DNA of 9,386 bases from Candidatus Margulisiibacteriota bacterium (GTDB lineage: Bacteria; Margulisbacteria; WOR-1; O2-12-FULL-45-9). The stretch covers positions 1-9,386 of the forward strand of contig JAHIZU010000101.1 in the NCBI GenBank assembly GCA_018814265.1, given 5' to 3'. This document shows, piece after piece, positions 1-6,541 of this stretch. The position numbers and the translations under genes are program-made. The notes beneath the pieces were generated by a model. It did no database searches, was not told the origin of the DNA, and saw only the letters and a program-made list of their open reading frames with translations. Within the stretch, counting starts at the first letter, position 1; every line of letters starts with the position of its first letter.

Positions 1-837
1 GCAGGTCAGGACATCGCCGTGCTCAAAGCTGGCGTTGGCGCCCGACCACTGGGCATGGGAGGGGCTTTTACTGCGGTTTCCAACAACGCTGATGCTCCCT
101 ACTGGAATCCGGCTGGCCTGGGATTTATTGACTACAATGAAATCACTTCCATGCAGACAAAATTATCTACGGATGCAGACCATTATTATCTAAGTTATGT
201 TAGACCGGCATTCGGTGGAACATTGGGGATTTCGTGGATTCAGGTTGGTCTTGGGAATATAACCCAAACTTCTTCAGAGGTTGATTCGAACAATGAAGTG
301 ATCGATTTGAGTGTTTTCAGTTATTTTTCAAATGCATATATGGTTTCATATGGAAAAAAATTAAATGATAGAATTTCCCTTGGATTAACTGCAAAATATT
401 TAACTTCAGACATGTTTCAGATTGAAGGAGGCCAGGCTTCAGGATACAGTATAACGCCGGGAATGTTAATTAAGTTTCCCAAAGGGTGGAGCTTAGGTTT
501 GAAAATAGACGAACTTTTAAATTCCCAGCAATGGGGAACCGGTACAATTGAGCAGGTTCCGCCAAAACTTCGCTTAGGTTTGGCTTATGCAAAGTCTAAT
601 CCCGGAACATTTGCCATAGACATTTCTCAGACTTTAAAGTCCGGATATTCGGCATTAGCGTCAGTGGGATACGAATGGGCAAAGGAAGGACTTTCTATAA
701 GACTTGGATATGCTGACGGATTGACTGCTGGCGCGGGCTTTGTTTCCGGCGCAGCCAGAGTTGACTATGCCTACGTGACTCAGGTTGATCTTAGTCGAGA
801 CAATGTTCACCGAATTTCCCTTTCGGGAATTTGGTAA
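1..837 (+). CDS. PorV/PorQ-like outer-membrane beta-barrel protein, 5' end missing
   Basis: A member of the PorV/PorQ (UPF0164-like) family of outer-membrane barrels, seen from its mature N-terminus onward. The reading frame is open to base 1 and begins with residues AGQDIAVLKAGVGARPLGMG. This is the typical start of the mature protein just after a signal-peptide cleavage site, so the start codon and signal peptide lie upstream; the GTG at 19 is not the real start. The family hallmark follows: GARxxGMGGAF, then a run of Asn/Asp, then YWNPAGL. The rest alternates short amphipathic strands and turns and ends in an aromatic residue (ISLSGIW), as barrels do. About 278 residues are present. Members of this family act in outer-membrane transport or as secretion partners (PorV in type IX secretion); the substrate here is unknown. 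The next gene starts 33 nt downstream on the same strand, so co-transcription is likely. Base composition changes sharply inside the gene, from about 62% GC in bases 1-120 to about 27% in 301-420. Confidence 0.85.
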   Translation, partial: AGQDIAVLKAGVGARPLGMGGAFTAVSNNADAPYWNPAGLGFIDYNEITSMQTKLSTDADHYYLSYVRPAFGGTLGISWIQVGLGNITQTSSEVDSNNEVIDLSVFSYFSNAYMVSYGKKLNDRISLGLTAKYLTSDMFQIEGGQASGYSITPGMLIKFPKGWSLGLKIDELLNSQQWGTGTIEQVPPKLRLGLAYAKSNPGTFAIDISQTLKSGYSALASVGYEWAKEGLSIRLGYADGLTAGAGFVSGAARVDYAYVTQVDLSRDNVHRISLSGIW

Positions 838-847
838 AAATGCGCAG

Positions 848-867
848 TTTGTTTAAGAAAAAACAAA
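848..867. repeat. short AT-rich inverted repeat between the two barrel genes
   Basis: TTTGTTT (848-854) pairs with AAACAAA (861-867) across a 6-nt loop. Only one G:C pair is present and no T-run follows, so it is unlikely to be a terminator. It fills the space where a ribosome binding site for the next gene would be, and no GGAG-like motif is seen there. It may be chance in an A/T-rich spacer. Confidence 0.3.
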
Positions 868-870
868 TTA

Positions 871-3800
871 ATGAAACATTTAATATTTTTAATGATTTTT
901 ATGGTTCTTGCCTTAGGCTGCATGGGGATGCAATCAGCTGGCGCGCAGCGTGATTTATATTATGAAAAAGCCATTTATACTGACGAATATGGTTTGAGCA
1001 TTTATCCTGAGTATCCTCCAACGATCGGCCAAACCGTGACTTTGCGGTTGCGCACATTTAATCCAGCCTTTAAAGTCACGCTGATCTCTGACCGTGACGA
1101 AATAATTCCCATGACTTTTCGCCAGGGCCACTGGTGGGGCAAATTTAAGATCCCGGATGATTACCAGGAAGGAGGGCATTTTTTTACGGTTTGGATCAGG
1201 TATGTGGTTTTTGACCCTCGCGGCTTTCGGCCAACCTGGGCCAAGAGCGTTGTCTGGTACAAGGCTTTTACCAAGGAACAGGAACTGTCCGGGCCGGCGC
1301 CGGGCACTGCGCTCCCTTTGCCGCCAGATATCAGTCCGGAGATGGAGGAAAACCTTCCCGAGCCAGTTACGGGTGAGGCAATTATGCTTAAGGTTATCAG
1401 CCCTGAAGCCGCGCCTTTGATGATCAAGGGCAGCCAAAGCATTACTTTTAAGAGCCGGACGCTGCAAGGGTCAAAAGAGGGGTATACGCCAGGAACGCTG
1501 CAAACCCGTGAGGAAGCTTTACGCGTCAATATCTCGGGTCGAGCAGCGGATACGGATATTGAGGCGTCACTGTATCGAACGTCAGCGCTCGGAGTTTCTC
1601 AGATAAGCGAGCAGCAAGATGAGATCTCTATTTTGATGCGGCGCGGCAGTACGGAGGCCTACTTAGGTGATTTTAACGGGGAATTAACAGAGACCGAGTT
1701 TGCGCGGTTGGAGCAAGTTCTTCAGGGCGGCAGAATCAAAGGCGATTACAATAATTGGGGATTTGCTGCTTTGTACTCTTCACCAAAGGGACAGGCCAAG
1801 TATTTGCGAACCTATGGTAACGGCACCCAGGGGCCTTATCAGTTGGCGGATGCGCCTGTGGTGATTGACAGTGAAAAGGTAAGGTTGGACGGTGTTTTGC
1901 AAAAAAGAGGCGATGACTATACCATTGATTACCAGGCCGGGACGGTTAATTTTATTAAGAAGATTATTGACAGCAGATCAATAATTGAGGCCCGCTATGA
2001 TTATCGGCAAACGGTTTATCAGCATGCTACCTATGGTTTGCGGGCTTTTGTAAAGCCCTGGCCTTATTTAAAGCTTGGGGCAACCTATCTTGATGATTCG
2101 GATAGTTTGGGCGGTGCGGCTGTGATCAGGAGCAGTATGAGTCAGGAAGCAATTGATCCCCAGAGTCATTATGTAGTCGGTGCTGACGCTAGTCTAGTCT
2201 CAGAAAACCTTTCGGCCCAGGGAGAAGTTGCTTATTCAGCCAAAAAGCTAGACCTGCTTTCTGCTTCTGGGACCCAGGAGGCTGGCCGGGCAGCGAAAAT
2301 CAATTTGAGTTCTGCCCTTGGGCCGTTTGGTCTGACGGCACAGGTAAAAAGAGTCGGGCCAAAATTTCAAGCAATTGCTGATGTTGATCCCAGGCAGGAC
2401 GTGTGGGAGTATGGCGGAGGCTTAAGTTTTCGCCCGGGCTCATTTTTTGGCAGTAAGGGGGACTATGCGTACCAGAAATATACTCAAGGCGGCATAATTT
2501 ATGAGAACCTGTATAAAACAGTTAAGGCTCAGCTCTCGCCGGAAAAGTTTCCTTCGCTGGAATACGACTTTTCCCAAACCGATGAAAGCAATGACCCGGT
2601 CAGCGGCAGTTTGATCCGCAGGGTTATTACCAGAAATTCCGTTGAGACCATTCATCAGGCTGGTTTTCTTAGTTCCAGCTTAAAGGGCACGCTGGAGGAA
2701 TGGTTGCGGCATTCCCCTTCGCAGGAGGCAACCAATTATAAGAAGCTAAACTTTGGTCTGGCCACGACCGGCCTTGAGCAAGTAACCTTTTCCTCGAACA
2801 TCGAGCTGGAAGATCGCCAGGAACCAAGCGGTCTTGAGCCCTATCGCCGCACTTATGATCTCAATCTTTCGGCTACGCCATCGCAACACTTCTTTATCTC
2901 AACTTCACTCCAGGTTGTTGACGACAGCGCTGCCGGGAAAGCCAATGTGGCGGATCTTGCCTATCGGCTGCAGCCCACAAAGATTTTTAAGACTGAAGGG
3001 AAATACACTATTAATTCTGTTGATGAGGAGTTTTCAGCCACAACTGAGGCGGTTTCAAAACAAACCGGCTCTTTTTCTTTTGATCTTAGGCCTTTTGAGC
3101 TCATCCGTTTGCGTTATCTGTATAAGCCAAATTTTACCATGATCCTGCGCAGCCAAACTTTAAGCTACAATAATGAACAGCAACAGGCGGAGATCAATCT
3201 GGCGCCAACAAAATATGCTTTGCTGGGCCTGCTCTACAAGTTGGGCCGGTCTTTTAGCGTTTATAACGGTGATTATCCCAAATATACGGTTAAAGACAAT
3301 TCTATTGATACCGATTCAACACTTTATAGCCTTAAAATGGCTCCGCTGCAGTTTCTCTCGACTGAATTTAACTTTTACAGGCAGCAGTCACTAAGCAGTA
3401 CCTTGGCCTCAACCCAGGAACCTTATGTTTATACCAGGGGGACCAGCGGCAACGGCAAATTTGACGCAGTGGTAAAAACCTCACTCTCAGAAAAGTTCTC
3501 AATCGATACTCGTTACACCTTTCAGAAGAATGATCAAGGGACAGGCGAGGCTACTTCAGACCAGGTCAATAATAAGAGCTACACAGCTTCGCTAAAAGGC
3601 TTGTGGAATTATTCTGATAACTGGACTTTTTCTCTTTCTGGCGCGTATAGCCGCACTACAGACTATATCCTGGCGCAGGTGATCTATACTTTCTCTCCGG
3701 GAATCGGCTTCATTTATCGCCTGGGAGATAAGCTGCGCACAGACTTTGATTATACCTATGCCAAATCTTTCGCCGGAGCAGAAACAGAGCTAAATACCTA

Positions 3801-3927
3801 TTCTTTAAAGATCGGGTACGCGCTAAGTGATTTCGTTAACCTTAATCTGCAGGCTGAGCAGGAAGCAAGCCGCGCGCCGGATTACCGCCTGACCGACATA
3901 ACCGGCAACATTGAAATCAATCTTTAA
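871..3927 (+). CDS. large exported protein with periplasmic N-terminal region and C-terminal outer-membrane beta-barrel
   Basis: A 1018-residue envelope protein, probably an integral outer-membrane barrel. Residues 1-25 form a signal peptide (basic start, hydrophobic core, AGA before Gln26). A Cys at 17 follows ALG, but signal peptidase I cleavage after AGA looks better than a lipobox. Residues 30-135 look like a beta-sandwich (WWGKFKIPDDY at 88-98, then alternating strands). Residues 140-168 are a Pro/Glu-rich linker. Residues 215-385 carry a recognisable block: YLGDFNGEL (264-272), GTQGPYQL (318-325), VRLDG (337-341), DYTIDYQAGTVNF (349-361) and IIEARYDY (371-378). This pattern occurs before the barrels of several large outer-membrane proteins and resembles segments of the type IX protein SprA; that link is from memory and untested. 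From about 385 to the end there are repeated amphipathic strands with polar loops, and the chain ends in NIEINL. There is no clear Shine-Dalgarno before the ATG. It follows the PorV-like gene closely. Alternatives are a TonB-dependent-receptor-like channel or a general exporter; no plug domain or TonB box is evident. Confidence 0.75.
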   Translation: MKHLIFLMIFMVLALGCMGMQSAGAQRDLYYEKAIYTDEYGLSIYPEYPPTIGQTVTLRLRTFNPAFKVTLISDRDEIIPMTFRQGHWWGKFKIPDDYQEGGHFFTVWIRYVVFDPRGFRPTWAKSVVWYKAFTKEQELSGPAPGTALPLPPDISPEMEENLPEPVTGEAIMLKVISPEAAPLMIKGSQSITFKSRTLQGSKEGYTPGTLQTREEALRVNISGRAADTDIEASLYRTSALGVSQISEQQDEISILMRRGSTEAYLGDFNGELTETEFARLEQVLQGGRIKGDYNNWGFAALYSSPKGQAKYLRTYGNGTQGPYQLADAPVVIDSEKVRLDGVLQKRGDDYTIDYQAGTVNFIKKIIDSRSIIEARYDYRQTVYQHATYGLRAFVKPWPYLKLGATYLDDSDSLGGAAVIRSSMSQEAIDPQSHYVVGADASLVSENLSAQGEVAYSAKKLDLLSASGTQEAGRAAKINLSSALGPFGLTAQVKRVGPKFQAIADVDPRQDVWEYGGGLSFRPGSFFGSKGDYAYQKYTQGGIIYENLYKTVKAQLSPEKFPSLEYDFSQTDESNDPVSGSLIRRVITRNSVETIHQAGFLSSSLKGTLEEWLRHSPSQEATNYKKLNFGLATTGLEQVTFSSNIELEDRQEPSGLEPYRRTYDLNLSATPSQHFFISTSLQVVDDSAAGKANVADLAYRLQPTKIFKTEGKYTINSVDEEFSATTEAVSKQTGSFSFDLRPFELIRLRYLYKPNFTMILRSQTLSYNNEQQQAEINLAPTKYALLGLLYKLGRSFSVYNGDYPKYTVKDNSIDTDSTLYSLKMAPLQFLSTEFNFYRQQSLSSTLASTQEPYVYTRGTSGNGKFDAVVKTSLSEKFSIDTRYTFQKNDQGTGEATSDQVNNKSYTASLKGLWNYSDNWTFSLSGAYSRTTDYILAQVIYTFSPGIGFIYRLGDKLRTDFDYTYAKSFAGAETELNTYSLKIGYALSDFVNLNLQAEQEASRAPDYRLTDITGNIEINL

Positions 3928-3939
3928 TCCTGTTAGAAT
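3911..3939 (+). promoter_or_regulatory. sigma-70-type promoter for ruvCA, leaderless layout
   Basis: A -35 box TTGAAA (3911-3916, 5 of 6 to consensus) is followed by exactly 17 nt and a -10 box TAGAAT (3934-3939, 5 of 6), preceded by the extended -10 dinucleotide TG (3931-3932). The expected transcription start is about 3945-3948, and the ruvC ATG begins at 3948. No Shine-Dalgarno motif lies between. The -35 box lies inside the last codons of the barrel gene. Boxes and spacing are read directly; promoter activity and leaderless translation are inference. Confidence 0.6.
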
Positions 3940-3947
3940 TAATTACA

Positions 3948-4430
3948 ATGCTAACTTTGGGCATCGACCCGGGTACGGCGACCACAGGGTACGGCTTGAT
4001 CGCTGAAAAAAGTGATAGGCTTGTTTTTATTAACCACGGAGTAATCTTAACTTCAAAAAATGACAGTTCGCAGGCTCGCTTGCGCAAGATCTACACCGAG
4101 CTTAAAAAATTGATAGCAGCCTATAAGCCCAAAGCGATTGCCATTGAGAAGCTGTTTTTTGGGGTAAATTCCAAAACAGCGATTTCCGTTGGCCAGGCCA
4201 GGGGCATGAGTTTGCTGGCTGCTGCTGAGTCTGGCATTCCTGTGGCTGAGTACGCGCCCCTTGAGGTAAAACTGGCAGTAACAGGTTACGGCAAGGCTGA
4301 TAAGCAGCAAGTCCAGCAGATGGTCAAAGCCTTGCTGGGGCTGGCTGAGCTGCCCAAACCAGATGACGCGGCCGACGCGCTGGCAGTCGCTATCTGCCAT
4401 CTGCATTCGTATAGGTTAGCTAGTTTATGA
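3948..4430 (+). CDS. ruvC: Holliday junction endodeoxyribonuclease RuvC
   Basis: RuvC resolves Holliday junctions by symmetric strand cuts during recombination and repair, working as a dimer with RuvAB. The 160-residue length is normal for the family. The RNase H-like fold signature is complete: LGIDPGTATTGYG (residues 4-16) with catalytic Asp7, AIEKLFFGVN (65-74) with Glu67, and PDDAADALAVAICH (138-151) with the acidic pair Asp140/Asp143. The start is fixed by Asp7, which sits at the family's usual position. No Shine-Dalgarno precedes the ATG; a promoter 8 nt upstream suggests a leaderless message or readthrough from the barrel gene. The last codons overlap the ruvA start (ATGA), so translation of the two is likely coupled. 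Confidence 0.97.
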   Translation: MLTLGIDPGTATTGYGLIAEKSDRLVFINHGVILTSKNDSSQARLRKIYTELKKLIAAYKPKAIAIEKLFFGVNSKTAISVGQARGMSLLAAAESGIPVAEYAPLEVKLAVTGYGKADKQQVQQMVKALLGLAELPKPDDAADALAVAICHLHSYRLASL

Positions 4431-5026
4431 TTTCACACTTAAAAGGAATTTTAGAACATATTGATAAGGCCCACCTGGTAGTTGATGTGGGCAATGTTGG
4501 CTACCATGTCTACGTCTCCAGCGGGACCTTAACGCGTTTGCCCAAGGTTGGCGAAAAAGTCCACCTTTTTACCCATCAGGTTGTTCGAGAGGACAGTGTC
4601 TCACTTTACGGCTTTCTAACCAAAGAAGAAAGAAATCTTTTTACTCTGCTGCTGACGGTTAGCGGCATTGGCCCCAAAGCCTCGATGTCAATTATTTCTG
4701 GTTTTCCAATTGATAAGATCGTAACTGCTATTACTCAGGGTGATGTTGATCTGATCTCCTCTGTCCCGGGTATTGGCAAGAAGACCGCCCAGAAGCTGGT
4801 CATTGAACTAAAAGAAAAGGTAGCCAAAGCTTACGCGATCAAGCCTTCTGACATGACGATCGGCATTGAAGGCGACCGAGCAACAGTTCAGGACGCGATC
4901 TCCGCTTTAATTTCCCTGGGCTATTCCCCTCGAGAGGCTCGTGAAACCATTATGAAATCAGACATTGATCTTTCTTCAGGTAATGTTGAAGATATTATTA
5001 AGCAGGCATTGAAAGCACTGGTTTAG
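4427..5026 (+). CDS. ruvA: Holliday junction branch migration protein RuvA
   Basis: RuvA binds the four-way junction as a tetramer and loads the RuvB motor for branch migration. The 199 residues match the usual length of about 200. Domain I, the OB-fold, covers residues 1-63 (MISHLKGILEHID, VGYHVYVS). Domain II has two helix-hairpin-helix motifs: LTVSGIGPK (76-84) and SVPGIGKKT (112-120, followed by AQKLVIELKEK). Domain III (about 150-199, VQDAISALISLGYS) is the RuvB-contacting part. The start overlaps the ruvC stop as ATGA. The partner ruvB, often next, is absent: the following gene is on the other strand, and the TAG stop (5024-5026) overlaps that gene's stop. There is no space for a terminator between them. 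Confidence 0.97.
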   Translation: MISHLKGILEHIDKAHLVVDVGNVGYHVYVSSGTLTRLPKVGEKVHLFTHQVVREDSVSLYGFLTKEERNLFTLLLTVSGIGPKASMSIISGFPIDKIVTAITQGDVDLISSVPGIGKKTAQKLVIELKEKVAKAYAIKPSDMTIGIEGDRATVQDAISALISLGYSPREARETIMKSDIDLSSGNVEDIIKQALKALV

Positions 5027-5520
5027 ATCCTATTCAGCAGCCACTCTTCAGCTTGCCGCATCCAGATCCTGGGCAAGAAAGTTTCCGGGGTCAAGTGTTT
5101 TACATATATAGTATAGATCTTCACTAAGTTAGCGCCTAAGATATCCATAAACAACTGATCACCGATCATGGCCGCTTCTTCAGGTTTGACCCCAAGGGCT
5201 TTTAAGGATCTCCAAAAAGCAAAGGGCAGGGGCTTAAAGCCTAAAGCCATGGCTGGAACTTCTAAGGTGTCGCCAATATATTTTACCCTGATCGGATGAC
5301 GGCTGTTGGAGGCCAGGCAGAGCTTAAACCCTTCTTCTTTGCGCGTGGTTACCCATTCAAAGACCGCCGGCGAAATGTCGTTAACCTGGCGGGGGATCAA
5401 GGTATCGTCTATGTCCAAGATCAACGCCTTGATCCCGCGGCTTTTTAGTTGAGCAAAGTCGATCTCGTGAATATCTTTGACTATTTCATTGGGCTTGAGG
5501 ATCTCTTGCCAGCTGTTCAA
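5023..5520 (-). CDS. yqeG: YqeG family HAD III-A phosphatase
   Basis: A small HAD-superfamily phosphatase of the YqeG / phosphatidylglycerophosphatase-like subgroup, 165 residues and presumably cytosolic. All four HAD motifs are visible: I, LDIDDTL (35-41, nucleophile Asp36 and acid Asp38); II, LASNS (69-73, Ser71); III, GFKPLP (94-99, Lys96); IV, GDQLFMDILGAN (120-131, Asp121 and Asp126). The GDQLxxDxxGxN form is typical of YqeG. Relatives include enzymes that dephosphorylate phosphatidylglycerophosphate, but bacterial YqeG substrates are not settled. The start is TTG at 5518-5520, chosen because GGAGG sits 7 nt upstream and the N-terminus (ILKPNE) aligns with the family. The start lies 35 nt inside the preceding DUF4911-like gene, so translation is probably coupled. 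It is the last gene of the minus-strand operon, and its TAA overlaps the ruvA stop. Confidence 0.9.
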   Translation of the reverse strand: MNSWQEILKPNEIVKDIHEIDFAQLKSRGIKALILDIDDTLIPRQVNDISPAVFEWVTTRKEEGFKLCLASNSRHPIRVKYIGDTLEVPAMALGFKPLPFAFWRSLKALGVKPEEAAMIGDQLFMDILGANLVKIYTIYVKHLTPETFLPRIWMRQAEEWLLNRI

Positions 5521-5725
5521 AACTTAACCTCCGACTAAGACATTCTAGTACTTTTTCAAAATCAGCCTGGAAATCTGGCGAAACCATTAGTTTTAAGGTT
5601 GCGTATTCGCCTGTCTCTGGCTTGGGAGTGCGGATCGCGGCCATGCCGTCAAAGGCCTCGAAAAACGGGCAAACTATATAAATGTCCTTTTTTTTGATCC
5701 TTAAATAATAGTTGATGGAGTCCAT
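5486..5725 (-). CDS. small DUF4911-like protein
   Basis: A 79-residue protein that resembles the DUF4911 family: YYLRIKKKDI near the N-terminus (residues 6-15), FDGMAAIRTPKP (25-36, matching the family's xxGxAxxRT core), then a hydrophobic strand and a C-terminal helix of about 25 residues. No signal peptide or membrane segment is seen, so it is probably cytosolic. No function is known to me for the family. Its ATG follows the upstream stop directly (TAAATG), with no clear Shine-Dalgarno, suggesting re-initiation by ribosomes finishing the solute-binding protein gene. Its last 35 nt overlap yqeG and hold the yqeG ribosome binding site. The adjacency to YqeG may reflect a functional link, but this is only inferred from position. 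The family call is from memory of the motif pattern. Confidence 0.7.
   Translation of the reverse strand: MDSINYYLRIKKKDIYIVCPFFEAFDGMAAIRTPKPETGEYATLKLMVSPDFQADFEKVLECLSRRLSFEQLARDPQAQ
5528..5532 (-). promoter_or_regulatory. Shine-Dalgarno that decides the yqeG TTG start
   Basis: GGAGG on the minus strand, 7 nt before the TTG at 5520-5518. It lies within the coding region of the DUF4911-like gene and supports a non-ATG start for yqeG. Confidence 0.8.
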
Positions 5726-6541
5726 TTACAGTTTTTCAATATAGAAAAGCACCACTACCGGCAGGTCTTTATGGACCAGCTGGTTGATCTTTTTCAGTTT
5801 ATTGTGTCGTTCACTTTTTAGGGCTAATTTAAAACCGCCGACCTGATCAAGAAGTTTATCAACCTCACTGTTGCTGTAGCCGGTAAAATTGACATCGCCG
5901 TCGGTTTTAAAGAGCGGCTCAACCAGGCTGGCGCTGTCGATCTCTGTAGCTTCAGCTTCGCTGGTAAAAAGCTGTTCAACGCCGGCCTTATAACCCAAGA
6001 GGAAAAGATCGTGTTTGCCCGAGGTGAGCTCCTTGACCCATTTGCCTTCCTCAGCATAGCTAATCTCAACCAGGTCAACCTTCATGCCAATGCCGCGCAA
6101 ATTATTTTGGATCTGCTTGGCGATCTCAATTGTCTTAAGGCCGTCAGTGTGCAGCAGCGAGAGGTCTTTGATCCGTTTGTCATTCATCGGATAGCCGGCT
6201 TTTTTCATCAATAACTTGGCAAATTTTGCGTCTTGTAAAGTTGGCTCAAGATCAGGGTCATAGCCCAGCATGCCCGGCGGAATAATGCTGACGGGTATGA
6301 CTTCGCAGCTGATGATGTTTTTGACGATAGAATCCTTATCAACTGTGGCGTTGACAGCTTCCCTGACTTCCTGATCCCTGAACAGATCTTTGTTAAGATT
6401 AAAACCCAGGAACCAGATGCCATCGTACTCCTTGGCTTCAGCTGAAGAGTAATTTCCAAGAAACAAGAATCCAATAACCAAACAAATTCCAACCAACAAA
6501 GACCAATTTTTAAATCTTGTATTGTTCTTTACCTTGTTCAA
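5726..6541 (-). CDS. exported half-length family-5 extracellular solute-binding protein
   Basis: Homologous to the C-terminal half of SBP_bac_5 (oligopeptide/nickel-type) binding proteins, but only 271 residues against about 500-550 for the family. The start is TTG at 6539-6541, chosen for the strong AAAGGAGGAG 6 nt upstream; it gives a clean signal peptide: basic MNKVKNNTRFKNW, hydrophobic core 14-31, cleavage after AEA (residue 36). The family block follows: FLGFNLNKDLFRD (44-56), VREAVNATVDKDSIV (59-73), PPGMLGYDPDLEP (88-100), FAKLLMKKAGYP (107-118), IQNNLRGIGMKVDLVE (144-159) and the near-terminal INQLVHKDLPVVVLFY (252-267). The N-terminal lobe of about 200-250 residues is missing, and so is the tail after the last block. 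No frameshift or missing half is visible in other frames, and no permease or ATPase gene is in the window. It overlaps fumarase beta by 32 nt. It may be a sensor-type or degenerate binding domain in the periplasm; transport by itself is unlikely. Confidence 0.78.
   Translation of the reverse strand: MNKVKNNTRFKNWSLLVGICLVIGFLFLGNYSSAEAKEYDGIWFLGFNLNKDLFRDQEVREAVNATVDKDSIVKNIISCEVIPVSIIPPGMLGYDPDLEPTLQDAKFAKLLMKKAGYPMNDKRIKDLSLLHTDGLKTIEIAKQIQNNLRGIGMKVDLVEISYAEEGKWVKELTSGKHDLFLLGYKAGVEQLFTSEAEATEIDSASLVEPLFKTDGDVNFTGYSNSEVDKLLDQVGGFKLALKSERHNKLKKINQLVHKDLPVVVLFYIEKL

Noticed and set aside
19..21. GTG at 19 as the true start of the first gene
   Set aside because: The frame is open to base 1 and reads as a mature N-terminus after signal cleavage; a start here would leave an outer-membrane protein without a signal peptide.
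848..867. Inverted repeat as a transcription terminator after the PorV-like gene
   Set aside because: Six of seven pairs are A:T and there is no following T-run; the next gene begins 3 nt later on the same strand.
871..930. Lipoprotein signal (Cys17 after ALG) in the large barrel protein
   Set aside because: The residues before Cys do not fit the lipobox well, and a clear AGA cleavage site follows; a lipid anchor on a large barrel would also be unusual.
955..1529. Antisense frames of 122 and 170 residues, and a short plus-strand frame, within the large barrel gene
   Set aside because: They have no ribosome sites, no domain-like sequence and skewed composition, and they lie fully inside a clearly coding frame with signal peptide and barrel pattern.
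5824..6492. Possibility that other-frame reading frames hold the missing half of the solute-binding protein (frameshift)
   Set aside because: The 84- and 94-residue alternative frames do not read like the missing N-terminal lobe, and the main frame is continuous with good motifs from signal peptide to end.
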